This document shows, one piece after another, positions 1-9,083 of a stretch of 64,000 nt of DNA. Numbering within the stretch: the stretch's first letter is position 1; each line of letters starts with the position of its first letter. Where the stretch lies: NCBI GenBank assembly GCA_963580455.1, contig OY756972.1:21405001-21469000 (forward strand). The letters run 5' to 3'. Origin of the DNA: Euonymus europaeus (Eukaryota > Streptophyta > Magnoliopsida > Celastrales > Celastraceae). Below the pieces are notes generated by a model. The model had not been told where the DNA came from. It saw only the letters and a program-made list of their open reading frames with translations, and did no database searches. The position numbers were made by a program, and so were the translations under genes.

Positions 1-390
1 AGCGCATTTGTCGGAGTTGTAGTCTTTTTGGGTCTCTATTCCTTATAGGATTAAGACTCCTTAACGAAGGAATGAATCTAGTTCGGATCCGGCAATGGCC
101 GACCGACCACCCTGTTAACTCGGGATGACCGACCGACCTATATGCCCAAATGAAAACATCACCACCTGATAGTCGAAGCCCAAGCCGACCTGTAGAGGAT
201 GACCGACTGACCAAACCAATTATACTTTAGGTTGGTCGGTCCAACAAGGCGAAATGCTGCCCGTTCGAGGTGGACATTTACACGTGCCACAATCTTATTG
301 GATGGACCAATTTTGCCATATCAGAGTGATTCATTCTCATCAATTATACGGCGAGTGATTCTCCATTGCTTAGTTTTCTTTATTTGCTCA
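1..390. other. Left edge: non-coding, GACCGACC-rich segment
   Basis: No convincing coding frame. The stretch carries several copies of GACCGACC or GACCGACT (about 98-215) and an inverted GGTTGGTCGGTCC near 232, which resembles the end of a transposable element or LTR. No partner repeat is visible in the window, so I do not assign a family. It abuts the dioxygenase remnant that begins near 412. Confidence 0.35.
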
Positions 391-411
391 TGCAAATTAC
401 TATCCACTAGA

Positions 412-891
412 CTGTGTCTGGATCCTGATCTAACATTGGGTTTGCCTGCTCATACTGATATTGGTGCACTCACAGTACTTCTGCAACCAGAATAATCAAC
501 TTCCCTCCAAGTGCTTAAAGATGGGGAATGGTTAGCCATTCATCCCATCCCAAATGCATTTGTCATCAATTTGGCTGATCAAACTCAGGTAATACTATTG
601 ATTAGTTCAGACATTCTTCTTCCTGTAGAAGAATATAAATAGTCAAGTATTTTCTGTGTAGGTATTGAGTACTGGAAGGTATAAGAGTGTACTCCACATG
701 ACAGTGACTAACAGATAAAAACGTCGAATATCATTGCAATGTTTTATAGCCCTGATCCACACACCATAATCGGTCCTATGGAGGATTTAATCAACGAGGA
801 GCACCCGCCAATGTATCGTAGGTATCATTTTGCAGAGTTTCTGCAAGAATTTAAACAGCAAGATGGAACAACCCGGATGGTTAAGGAATGA
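412..891 (+). pseudogene. 2-oxoglutarate/Fe(II) dioxygenase remnant (DMR6/LBO-like clade)
   Basis: Translation gives a typical plant 2OGD core: DLTLGLPAHTDIGALTVLLQ with the HTD half of the iron triad, then after an in-frame TAA (about 493-495) LQVLKDGEWLAIHPIPNAF and VINLADQTQ. An intron (GT near 590) is followed by LSTGRYKSVLHMTVTN, which holds the distal iron-binding His. A further frame change leads to GPMEDLINEEHPPMYRRYHF and a C-terminal part ending at TGA 889-891. Living relatives hydroxylate small molecules such as salicylate, flavonoids or strigolactone intermediates. The premature stop, the frameshift and the missing N-terminal half show a dead fragment. The family call is good; the clade is inferred from the GLPxHTD and LQVLKDG wording. 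Confidence 0.75.
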
Positions 892-1780
892 TTTCAATTA
901 ATCCCACTCTGAGAAGCATTGGCAGTAATGTTGAGCACCCCACATATACAACCTACGATAGACGTGATTCTTCACCTTGGCATTACGGACGTCCTCCTTT
1001 TCAGTAAGCTTTTCCTTACCTCAAAATGTTGCCCACTTTGGCTGGAGCTCCAGGAATGACCAACTCCTGCATCTGCTTTGTTGAATCACTTCACTTGTGA
1101 TCGGCTGACAAAGAAGACGCAGACACGGTCTTGTATGGAGGTTAAGTCAGCTTCATCATGATCTTGTGTATTTATATAGAGCCTTTTACATTCATTTTTA
1201 CGTTGGGATCATCAAGGCTTGGTGTGCTGCACATCCATCGCCACACCAACTTCTGTCTCTTTATGCCAAACCGGGTCGGCTGTCCCCGAATATTATTATT
1301 ATTTTTAAAATTCTTGTAGTGGGAACTTGACCAAGTCTTTTGAATTTTGTTTTAATTAATTAATTAGTTATTAATTTGATGCAAGGAAATTCCATCAAGC
1401 TGTAAAAAATTTAAAATAATCGAATTAATTGAACTGATTGATTGATTATTTTTAAAAATATTTATTTATTTATTTATTTAAACGGCCTTCATCCCATCAC
1501 GATGGTGCTTTATATTTGGGTAGAATTACCTGTAACCCATATTTTACAGGCTACAACCCAAAATTTAAAAAATCCTACTTAACAATAGTTAATAATTAAA
1601 TACAACCCATTTATGCTACAAATAGCCCCACCCCTTTTATTTAAGAAATGAGGGCTATCGGAGTCTGTGGGCCAGAATAAGCCCACTCTTTTCCAACGGC
1701 CCACTGCCACTGGTCTCAAAAAACCAGAGACCGCCAACAGATTCGGCTTTTATTTACCCGAAAAACCACCAAAAGCTCCC
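892..1780. other. Intergenic, promoter side of the USP gene
   Basis: AT-rich DNA without a supported gene. It includes simple A/T tracts around 1290-1480. The 3' part should contain the promoter and 5' UTR of the USP gene that starts at 1889. Confidence 0.5.
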
Positions 1781-1782
1781 CA

Positions 1783-1790
1783 TTTATACA
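1783..1790 (+). promoter_or_regulatory. Candidate TATA box of the USP gene
   Basis: TTTATACA lies about 100 bp before the USP ATG at 1889, a normal TATA plus short 5' UTR distance in plants. It is the only TATA-like motif close upstream. Confidence 0.45.
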
Positions 1791-1965
1791 CACACATATT
1801 CTGGAGTCTTATTCATTCGAGTACGATCGCAAAAATTCATTAGTGAACTCAGTTTTGTTGAAGCATTCACAACCGTTTGATAGAAGCAATGGCTGACGTG
1901 GCAGAAGAGCAGCGCAGGATCCTTGTGGCTGTTGATGAGAGCGAGGAGAGCGAGTATGCTTTGTC

Positions 1966-1970
1966 ATGGT
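1966..1970. repeat. Target-site duplication ATGGT, left copy
   Basis: ATGGT directly precedes the 5' LTR and recurs at 7315-7319 directly after the 3' LTR. Five bp is the normal Copia duplication size. Confidence 0.95.
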
Positions 1971-2609
1971 TGTTGTAGTGTCCAGCCCATATGTTTGTGA
2001 TTTGGTGTGGCCCAGCCCATGAGTGGCATATTAGGGTAGCTGAAAAACATAATATCAGAGGAGAAGGAAAAAAAAACGTGAGAAGGCAGCAGCTGGAAAT
2101 AAAAACAGAGAGAGGGGAAAGAAAATTCTGGGTTTTATCTCTTTTGCACAGTTTCGGAAATTCTGACGATCGGAGGTTCATTCACCGTTAGATTTGGCTG
2201 GTTTTTGAACAGCAGTTAGAGGACAGCTGGTTCTTAATTCTGAACGGTGGAGATCTGATTTGGAGTCCAGAAGGTTAGTTTCGAAGCTGGTTTTCCAGAG
2301 TTGTTGTGCAGATTTTTCTGCAGTTCTTCTTGTTCTTCTTTGTTGGTGTTTTAGCTCAAACCAAGAGTGTATGTTTGAGTAGAACTTGACTCCATTGTAA
2401 AACATTGATTTATAGTGGATTTTGATCGGAGATCGTCCCGTGGTTTTTTCCCTCTACACCGGAGGGTTTTCCACGTTAATTTTGGTGTTGGTTTATGTTT
2501 TTTGCTTGAATATTCTGCTGGATGTTGTGTGGTTATTGTTGGATTGTTGCTGGAATTTTGTGCTGGATTTGGTAAACTAGTTGTGTAGTTTGGTTCTTTG
2601 TGAACAACA
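1971..2609 (+). repeat. 5' LTR of the Copia element in USP
   Basis: 639 bp, begins TGTTGTAGTG and ends GAACAACA; same sequence as 6676-7314 by eye. The primer-binding site follows two bases later. Confidence 0.95.
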
Positions 2610-2611
2610 AG

Positions 2612-2629
2612 TGGTATCGAAGCCCCAGG
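2612..2629 (+). promoter_or_regulatory. Primer-binding site of the Copia element
   Basis: TGGTATCGAAGCCCCAGG follows the 5' LTR. It resembles the initiator-methionyl-tRNA primer-binding site (TGGTATCAGAGC type) used by most plant Copia elements, with a small change after TGGTATC. Confidence 0.85.
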
Positions 2630-2632
2630 TTA

Positions 2633-5600
2633 ATGGAGTCTACAAGTGCTTCGGGTATGATTAAATTGACCAACATGAATTGGTTGATTTGGAAGCCCAA
2701 GATGGAGGATATATTGTATTGCAAAGACTTGTATGATCCTATTGAAGGTGTGAAAGCAAAGCCAGCGAGTATGTCAGATGATGACTGGAAGAAGTTGAAT
2801 CGGAAGACAATTGGTCATATCCGACAATGGCTCAGTGACAGCGCATTTCATCATGTAGCAAATGAAACTGATGCTGAGGTTATGTGGAAAAAATTGCAGA
2901 CCCGGTATGAGCAGAAGACTGTTGGCAATAAGGCACTACTTATTAAACAGCTTACAAATATGAAGTACAAGGATGGTGGTGCTATAGCTGATCACGTGAA
3001 TAATTTTCAGAGTGTGTTAAATCAGCTTGCTACAATGAAGATGACCTTTGATGAAGAGTATCAAGCACTATTGCTTTTGAGCTCACTACCAGATAGTTGG
3101 GAGACGTTGGTTATTACTGTTGGTAACTCAGTTCCTGATGGTACATTGACTATGGACTTGGTGACTACTAGATTATTTAATGAAGAGTTACGACGGAAGT
3201 CAGCGGGTACAGATTCCTCACAAGCTCTTGTCACAGAGAACAGGGGCAGAAACAAAAATAGAGGTGGTGGTACTCGGGATAAATCTAGAGGGCGGTCTCA
3301 GTCTAAGGGCAAGAGTGGTGAGAAAGGCAAATGTTACCATTGTGGTAAGGAGGGGCACATTAAAAGAAATTGCTATGCTTGGAAGAGAAAGCAGAAAGAA
3401 GAAGAAAGCTCGAAGAATGGTGGTGACAAAAATACTATGGCTACAGTTGAGAATGAAGAAGAGACTCTGACTCTGTTTTCTGAAAACGATGATTGCATGC
3501 ATGTTTGTGAAGACATTGATTGGGTGGTTGATACAGGGGCCTCATATCATTGTACTCCAAACAGAGATTACTTCACTTTTATCAAAGAAGGTGATTTTGG
3601 GAAGGTGAAGATGGGCAATAATAGCTACTCACAAATCAAAGGTGTTGGTGACATTCAGGTCCAAACCAATGTCGGGTGTACATTGACTCTGAAGGATGTA
3701 AGGTATGTGCCAGACTTGCGACTGAATTTAATTTCAGTTAATACTTTTGATAGACAGGGTTTTGAGAACAACTTTGTGGATGGACGTTGGAAACTCTCAA
3801 AGGGTTCATTGCTTGTAGCCAAGGGTAAGAGATGTTGCACACTGTACAAGACACAGTTGAAAGTGTGCAAGGATGGTTTATTTGTCACGGAGGATGATTC
3901 TTCACTAAACTTGTGGCATAAAAGGATGGCGCACATCAGTGAGAAAGGGTTGCAATTGTTGGCAAAGAAATCCCTGATAAATTGTACCAAAAATCAGAAA
4001 CTTAGTCCTTGTGATCATTGCTTGTTTGGAAAACAACACAGGGTGTCCTTTGCTAGAGCCTTGTCAAAAAGGACTGAGTTGATAGAGCTGATTCATTCTG
4101 ATGTTTGTGGTCCGATTGATGTGGAATCCTTAGGTGGCAAGCGGTACTTTGTCACATTTATCGATGATGCATCCAGGAAAGTGTGGGTGTATTTTCTAAG
4201 GTCTAAAGACCAAGTGTTTCAGCATTTTCAGCAATTCCATGCTATGGTTGAGAGACAAACTGGGAAGAAGCTGAAGTGCCTCAGATCTGATAATGGAGGT
4301 GAGTACACCTCAAGAGAGTTCAGAGACTATTGTACGAAGCACGGAATTAGACATGAAAAGACTGTTCCAGGAACCCCACAGCAGAATGGTGTGGCAGAGA
4401 GGATGAATCGCACCATATTGGAGAGAGTCAGATGTGTTCTGAAGATGGCCAACATGACCAAGAGTTTTTGGGCTGAAGCTGCGAGAACAGTTTGTTATGT
4501 GATTAATAGGACTCCTTCTACAGCTTTGGATTTTGATATTCCTGAAAGTGTGTGGTGTGGAAAGGATGTCTCATATTCTCATCTGAGAGTGTTTGGGTGC
4601 AAAGCATTTGCACATGTGCCCAAGGAACAGAGGACTAAGCTTGATGATAGAGCTCTTCCTTGTGTTTTCATTGGTTATGGCGACGAGGAGTATGGGTACA
4701 GACTATGGGATCCAGTTCAGAAAAAGATTATCAGAAGCAGAGATGTGGTTTTTCATGAAGGGAAATTCACTAGTGAAGCTGAAACTTCAGGGAAAGATGA
4801 GCAAGTGGTTGAAAGTATAGTTGATCTTACACCTATTACTTCTCATCAGCATACTGTAGATGGGGGAGCAGTTCCAGAAGAGTCTACTGGAGAAACTGAA
4901 TATTCTGATACTGATGAGTTAGATGAAGGTATGGAAGATGAAGCTGTTGAGCAGGGGGAGCAGCCTACTCAAGTGACAGGTGGAGAACCTCAAGTCAGAA
5001 GGTCCACCAGAGAGCGTCAACAGTCCTCCAGATACCCTACATCAGAGTTTGTTCTGATCACTAGTGAAGGGGAGCCAGAGAGCTTCAAGGAAGCACAATC
5101 TCATGAAGACAATATTAACTGGATGAAGGCTATGCAGGATGAGATAAATTCTTTGCTTATGAATAATACCTATCAGGTGGTGATGCCTCCTAAAGGCAAG
5201 AAAGTCTTGAAGAACAAATGGGTCTTTAAGTTGAAGAAAGATTCAGATGGAAAGATAATGAAGCACAAAGCTCGTCTAGTTGTGAAAGGTTTTGGTCAGA
5301 AGAAAGGCATCGATTTTAATGAAATATTTTCACCGGTTGTGAAGATGAGTTCTATTCGAGTTGCCTTGGGTCTGATAGCTAGCATGGATCTAGAGTTAGA
5401 GCAAATGGATGTGAAGACAGCATTTCTTCATGGTGATTTGGATGAAGAAATCTACATGGCTCAACCAGAGGGGTTTGAGGTTAAAGGCAAAGAGCATTTG
5501 GTTTGTAAATTGACGAAAAGTCTGTATGGGCTTAAACAAGCTCCTAGACAGTGGTACAAGAAGTTTGACGGGTTCATGTCTACTCAAGGGTACAAGAGGA

Positions 5601-6631
5601 CAAATGCAGATCATTGTGTCTATGTCAAGAAATTTACTGGAGGTAAATTCATTATACTTTTGCTCTACGTAGATGATATGCTGATTTTAGGGCAAGATGC
5701 TGGGATGATCAAAAGACTAAAAGAAGATTTGTCAAAGTCTTTTGACATGAAGGATTTGGGGCAGGCACAACAAATTCTAGGTATGCAGATCCAGCGTGAC
5801 AGGAAAGTAAAGAAGTTGTGGTTGTCACAAGAGAAGTATGTTGAACGTGTGCTTCAACGGTTCAACATGTTTAATGCTAAACCAGTTAGCACGCCTCTTG
5901 CTAGTCATTTCAAACTATCTAAGAGTTCGTGTCCGAGTACTGAAGAAGAAAAGAAGGCAATGGATTCAATTCCATATTCATCAGCTGTGGGGAGTTTGAT
6001 GTATGCTATGGTGTGCACACGTCTTGATATTGCTCATGCAGTTGGGGTTGTTAGCAGATTCCTTTCGAATCCAGGGAGAGATCATTGGGAAGCTGTAAAA
6101 TGGATCTTCAGGTACTTGAAAGGGAGTTCTGAGATGAGACTGGAGTTTGGTGGTGGTAAACTAGCGTTGACAGGATTTACAGATTCTGATTGGGCTGGTG
6201 ATTTGGATCACAGGAAGTCAACTTCAGGTTACTTGTTCACTTTTGCTGGAGGTGCTGTGTCATGGCAATCAAAGTTGCAAAAGTGTGTTGCGTTGTCTAC
6301 TTGTGAAGCAGAGTACATTGCTGCAAATGAGGCTACCAAAGAGCTACTATGGATGAAGAGATTTTTACTAGAGCTTGGTGTTAGTCAAGACAAGTATGTG
6401 GTGTTTTGTGATAGCCAAAGTGCTATTGACTTGAGCAAGAATGCTTCGCATCATGCACTTACAAAACATATTGATGTGAGGTACCATTGGTTGCGTGATC
6501 AAGTGGAAAAGCGACTGGTGCAGTTGGACAAGATTCACACGGAGAAGAATTCATCCGATATGCTTACAAAGGTACTTCCCAAAGGTAAGTTTGATTACTG
6601 CGTTGAAAATGCAGGTCTGAGTTCTCGATGA
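2633..6631 (+). CDS. Copia gag-pol polyprotein, intact
   Basis: 1,332 aa from the first ATG after the primer-binding site; the frame is also open upstream into the LTR, but only through a GTG. Domains in order: UBN2-type gag (about 1-220); CCHC zinc knuckle CYHCGKEGHIKRNC (about 233-247); aspartic protease with VVDTGAS (about 297-306); GAG-pre-integrase with LWHKRMAHI (about 427); integrase core with Asp in HSDVCGP, Asp in LRSDNGGEY and Glu in NGVAERMNR (about 485-600); reverse transcriptase with YGLKQAPRQW and LLYVDDML (about 850-1100); and RNase H with TDSDWAGDLDHRKSTSGY near 1183. All key residues are present and there is no stop or frameshift, so it could encode active enzymes. The order integrase before reverse transcriptase defines Copia rather than Gypsy. 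Confidence 0.95.
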   Translation: MESTSASGMIKLTNMNWLIWKPKMEDILYCKDLYDPIEGVKAKPASMSDDDWKKLNRKTIGHIRQWLSDSAFHHVANETDAEVMWKKLQTRYEQKTVGNKALLIKQLTNMKYKDGGAIADHVNNFQSVLNQLATMKMTFDEEYQALLLLSSLPDSWETLVITVGNSVPDGTLTMDLVTTRLFNEELRRKSAGTDSSQALVTENRGRNKNRGGGTRDKSRGRSQSKGKSGEKGKCYHCGKEGHIKRNCYAWKRKQKEEESSKNGGDKNTMATVENEEETLTLFSENDDCMHVCEDIDWVVDTGASYHCTPNRDYFTFIKEGDFGKVKMGNNSYSQIKGVGDIQVQTNVGCTLTLKDVRYVPDLRLNLISVNTFDRQGFENNFVDGRWKLSKGSLLVAKGKRCCTLYKTQLKVCKDGLFVTEDDSSLNLWHKRMAHISEKGLQLLAKKSLINCTKNQKLSPCDHCLFGKQHRVSFARALSKRTELIELIHSDVCGPIDVESLGGKRYFVTFIDDASRKVWVYFLRSKDQVFQHFQQFHAMVERQTGKKLKCLRSDNGGEYTSREFRDYCTKHGIRHEKTVPGTPQQNGVAERMNRTILERVRCVLKMANMTKSFWAEAARTVCYVINRTPSTALDFDIPESVWCGKDVSYSHLRVFGCKAFAHVPKEQRTKLDDRALPCVFIGYGDEEYGYRLWDPVQKKIIRSRDVVFHEGKFTSEAETSGKDEQVVESIVDLTPITSHQHTVDGGAVPEESTGETEYSDTDELDEGMEDEAVEQGEQPTQVTGGEPQVRRSTRERQQSSRYPTSEFVLITSEGEPESFKEAQSHEDNINWMKAMQDEINSLLMNNTYQVVMPPKGKKVLKNKWVFKLKKDSDGKIMKHKARLVVKGFGQKKGIDFNEIFSPVVKMSSIRVALGLIASMDLELEQMDVKTAFLHGDLDEEIYMAQPEGFEVKGKEHLVCKLTKSLYGLKQAPRQWYKKFDGFMSTQGYKRTNADHCVYVKKFTGGKFIILLLYVDDMLILGQDAGMIKRLKEDLSKSFDMKDLGQAQQILGMQIQRDRKVKKLWLSQEKYVERVLQRFNMFNAKPVSTPLASHFKLSKSSCPSTEEEKKAMDSIPYSSAVGSLMYAMVCTRLDIAHAVGVVSRFLSNPGRDHWEAVKWIFRYLKGSSEMRLEFGGGKLALTGFTDSDWAGDLDHRKSTSGYLFTFAGGAVSWQSKLQKCVALSTCEAEYIAANEATKELLWMKRFLLELGVSQDKYVVFCDSQSAIDLSKNASHHALTKHIDVRYHWLRDQVEKRLVQLDKIHTEKNSSDMLTKVLPKGKFDYCVENAGLSSR

Positions 6632-6663
6632 GGTTTCGAGGATAATATCTCCTCCGTAGGGCT

Positions 6664-6675
6664 GGAGGGGGAGAT
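6664..6675 (+). promoter_or_regulatory. Polypurine tract of the Copia element
   Basis: GGAGGGGGAGAT lies immediately before the 3' LTR, where plus-strand DNA synthesis is primed. Confidence 0.85.
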
Positions 6676-7314
6676 TGTTGTAGTGTCCAGCCCATATGTT
6701 TGTGATTTGGTGTGGCCCAGCCCATGAGTGGCATATTAGGGTAGCTGAAAAACATAATATCAGAGGAGAAGGAAAAAAAAACGTGAGAAGGCAGCAGCTG
6801 GAAATAAAAACAGAGAGAGGGGAAAGAAAATTCTGGGTTTTATCTCTTTTGCACAGTTTCGGAAATTCTGACGATCGGAGGTTCATTCACCGTTAGATTT
6901 GGCTGGTTTTTGAACAGCAGTTAGAGGACAGCTGGTTCTTAATTCTGAACGGTGGAGATCTGATTTGGAGTCCAGAAGGTTAGTTTCGAAGCTGGTTTTC
7001 CAGAGTTGTTGTGCAGATTTTTCTGCAGTTCTTCTTGTTCTTCTTTGTTGGTGTTTTAGCTCAAACCAAGAGTGTATGTTTGAGTAGAACTTGACTCCAT
7101 TGTAAAACATTGATTTATAGTGGATTTTGATCGGAGATCGTCCCGTGGTTTTTTCCCTCTACACCGGAGGGTTTTCCACGTTAATTTTGGTGTTGGTTTA
7201 TGTTTTTTGCTTGAATATTCTGCTGGATGTTGTGTGGTTATTGTTGGATTGTTGCTGGAATTTTGTGCTGGATTTGGTAAACTAGTTGTGTAGTTTGGTT
7301 CTTTGTGAACAACA
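6676..7314 (+). repeat. 3' LTR of the Copia element in USP
   Basis: 639 bp with TGTTG...CAACA termini. It looks identical to 1971-2609 and is followed by the ATGGT duplicate at 7315-7319 and the resumed USP exon. Confidence 0.95.
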
Positions 7315-8036
7315 ATGGTGTCTCAAGAATATTGTGATTTCTTCAAATTCAAAGGATACCCTCGTACTCCTCTATGTCAAGCCCCATAGGCCTGTCTACA
7401 CCGCTATGGATGGCACAGGTACGTGGGAATATATATATATATATGCAAACCAGACCTGGAGTGTTATTTTTTTTTTTTTGTGGAGAAACCAATCAATGTG
7501 TAAATGTTGGTTTTGTTGGGTTTTCAGGGTATTTGTTTTCGGCTGACATAATGGCCTCTATGGAGAAATACAGCAATGATGTGGCTCGATGTGTTATTGA
7601 GAAGGCCAAGAGAATGTGTGGAGATGTAAGTTGCTAATTTTCTTCAGTGTTTTTTGGAGGGTCAACCATGGGGTTTGTGTGTTTTGACGAGTTTGACCTT
7701 GGTTTGGGTTGGATAGGTTAAGGTGGTGGAGACGAGAATAGAGCATGGTGATCCAAGGGACGTCATTTGTCAGATGGTGGAGAAGTTGAATGCTGACATG
7801 TTGGTGATGGGGAGCCATGGCTATGGTCTTATCAAGAGGTGGGTCCTACAAATGTTCTAATGGATTAATTATGATCTCCAAACCTAATTAATATTATTAT
7901 TAACTGGGTCCAAACCTAATTAATCATTATTATTAACAGGGCTTTCCTGGGGAGTGTCAGCAATCACTGTGCACAGAATGTCAATTGCCCTGTCTTGATA
8001 GTGAAGAGGCCTATATCATCTGATGCAAGCAATTAG

Positions 8037-9083
8037 CTTAACTCTGATAGTTCCGTTCTTGTTTCCCTAAAATGTTTGTATATAGCTTTTCATTGCTTAA
8101 GAATTCTCCTGCTTCTTATATAAGTCTGACTTGCATGTACACTCCATCTCTAAAACTGAAACTTGTAATGACTGTCCCTATCTAAAACAAGAAAGCCTAA
8201 GACAAGAAAAGCCGAGGCAGAGGTTGCCAAGCCATCTATTTGTGATGTACAACTGACTCGAGATTGTTAGGAGGATCAAACTATACATGGATTTTCTCAC
8301 CCTGCTTGGTTTACATATCAAGTTGCAACATTGACACAGTCAAAGAATCACGATTTCAAGGAAGGAAAAAAATGTCCATACTCAATTGGAGCTAATAGCC
8401 TACTACCATAAAAGGGCCAGCAGGGGAGGGAATATATTTAGATGTCAATCGGCCATTTCAGGAAACCATTAGAACGTAAAAAGCAAAACCCCACATATAA
8501 CTCAATATATCTTTGGCAATAGGTTTCTGGACAATTTGAACAAAAAGAAAGAAAAGAAACAGAACAAAAAAGCTCTCCGGGCAATAACGATTTTCAAAAT
8601 AGTCACTGTCAAGGAATACAGTAAAATAAGGTAACCACAGGCATACCACAAGCATGTATAATCTCACAACTAAACACTGAATCAACCTTAAAATAGATTC
8701 CTCATTCCTCAACTTTAGCTTTTTGCCAGAGTGGTTTAAGTTGAACCAGAAAACATAAAACAGAAAACAGAAAAGAACCGCCGACTCGAAAGCAAACAAG
8801 CAGCATTCTAGGCCCAACAGCCATCGAAAAATAAATTTGACATCACTTGCTGCCTCAATGTTTAAACTCTCTTTATGAATGTCAATAATGAATACCGACT
8901 TGTGTTCTCTGATCTAAAGGCTCAAGTCAAAAGGATTATCTTAAGCAATCAAACCATCATTTTGCAGGCATCCTTACATTCCTCTAACCAGACTACTACT
9001 ACAGCTAAAAATATATAAAAAAAAGAAAATATATGAAGTGCCCAATGCACAATTCACCAGCAAGAATTGCAGTAGTGCCATCC
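8037..9083. other. Convergent intergenic region between USP and calreticulin
   Basis: Holds the 3' UTRs of the USP gene (+) and of calreticulin (-). Small open frames here (for example 8458-8817 on the minus strand) are low-complexity and show no family similarity. I see no other gene. Confidence 0.6.

Larger units (their letters stand above)
1971..7314 (+). mobile_element. Complete Ty1/Copia LTR retrotransposon (TNT1-94-like)
   Basis: Full-length element of 5,344 bp: 5' LTR 1971-2609, primer-binding site 2612-2629, one gag-pol frame 2633-6631, polypurine tract about 6664-6675 and 3' LTR 6676-7314. The LTRs are each 639 bp with TGTTG...CAACA ends, and I found no difference between them when reading them side by side. 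With the ATGGT target duplication and an uninterrupted polyprotein this marks a very young, possibly autonomous copy. It sits in the first coding exon of the USP gene, in the same orientation. Confidence 0.97.
1889..8036 (+). pseudogene. Universal stress protein (UspA family) gene, split by a Copia element in exon 1
   Basis: USP proteins are small cytosolic nucleotide-binding proteins linked to stress signalling. Coding pieces are 1889-1970, then, after the transposon, 7320-7418, 7528-7625, 7717-7838 and 7940-8036, with GT-AG introns. Without the element and one ATGGT duplicate they give an open frame of 498 nt (165 aa), the usual length of plant USPs. The N-terminus has ILVAVDESEESEYALSW. 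The C-terminus has the ATP-binding signature G-x2-G-x9-G-S as residues G125, G128, G138 and S139. The insertion lies after Trp27, one base into codon 28. Nothing else in the gene is broken, so the loss of function is recent and may not be fixed in the species. The 5' LTR runs in the sense direction, so a chimeric transcript from the 3' LTR into the remaining USP exons is possible; this is inference. Confidence 0.93.

Noticed and set aside
8458..8817. 119-codon minus-strand frame between USP and calreticulin
   Set aside because: Phe/Leu-rich translation of AT-rich 3' UTR sequence; no domain.
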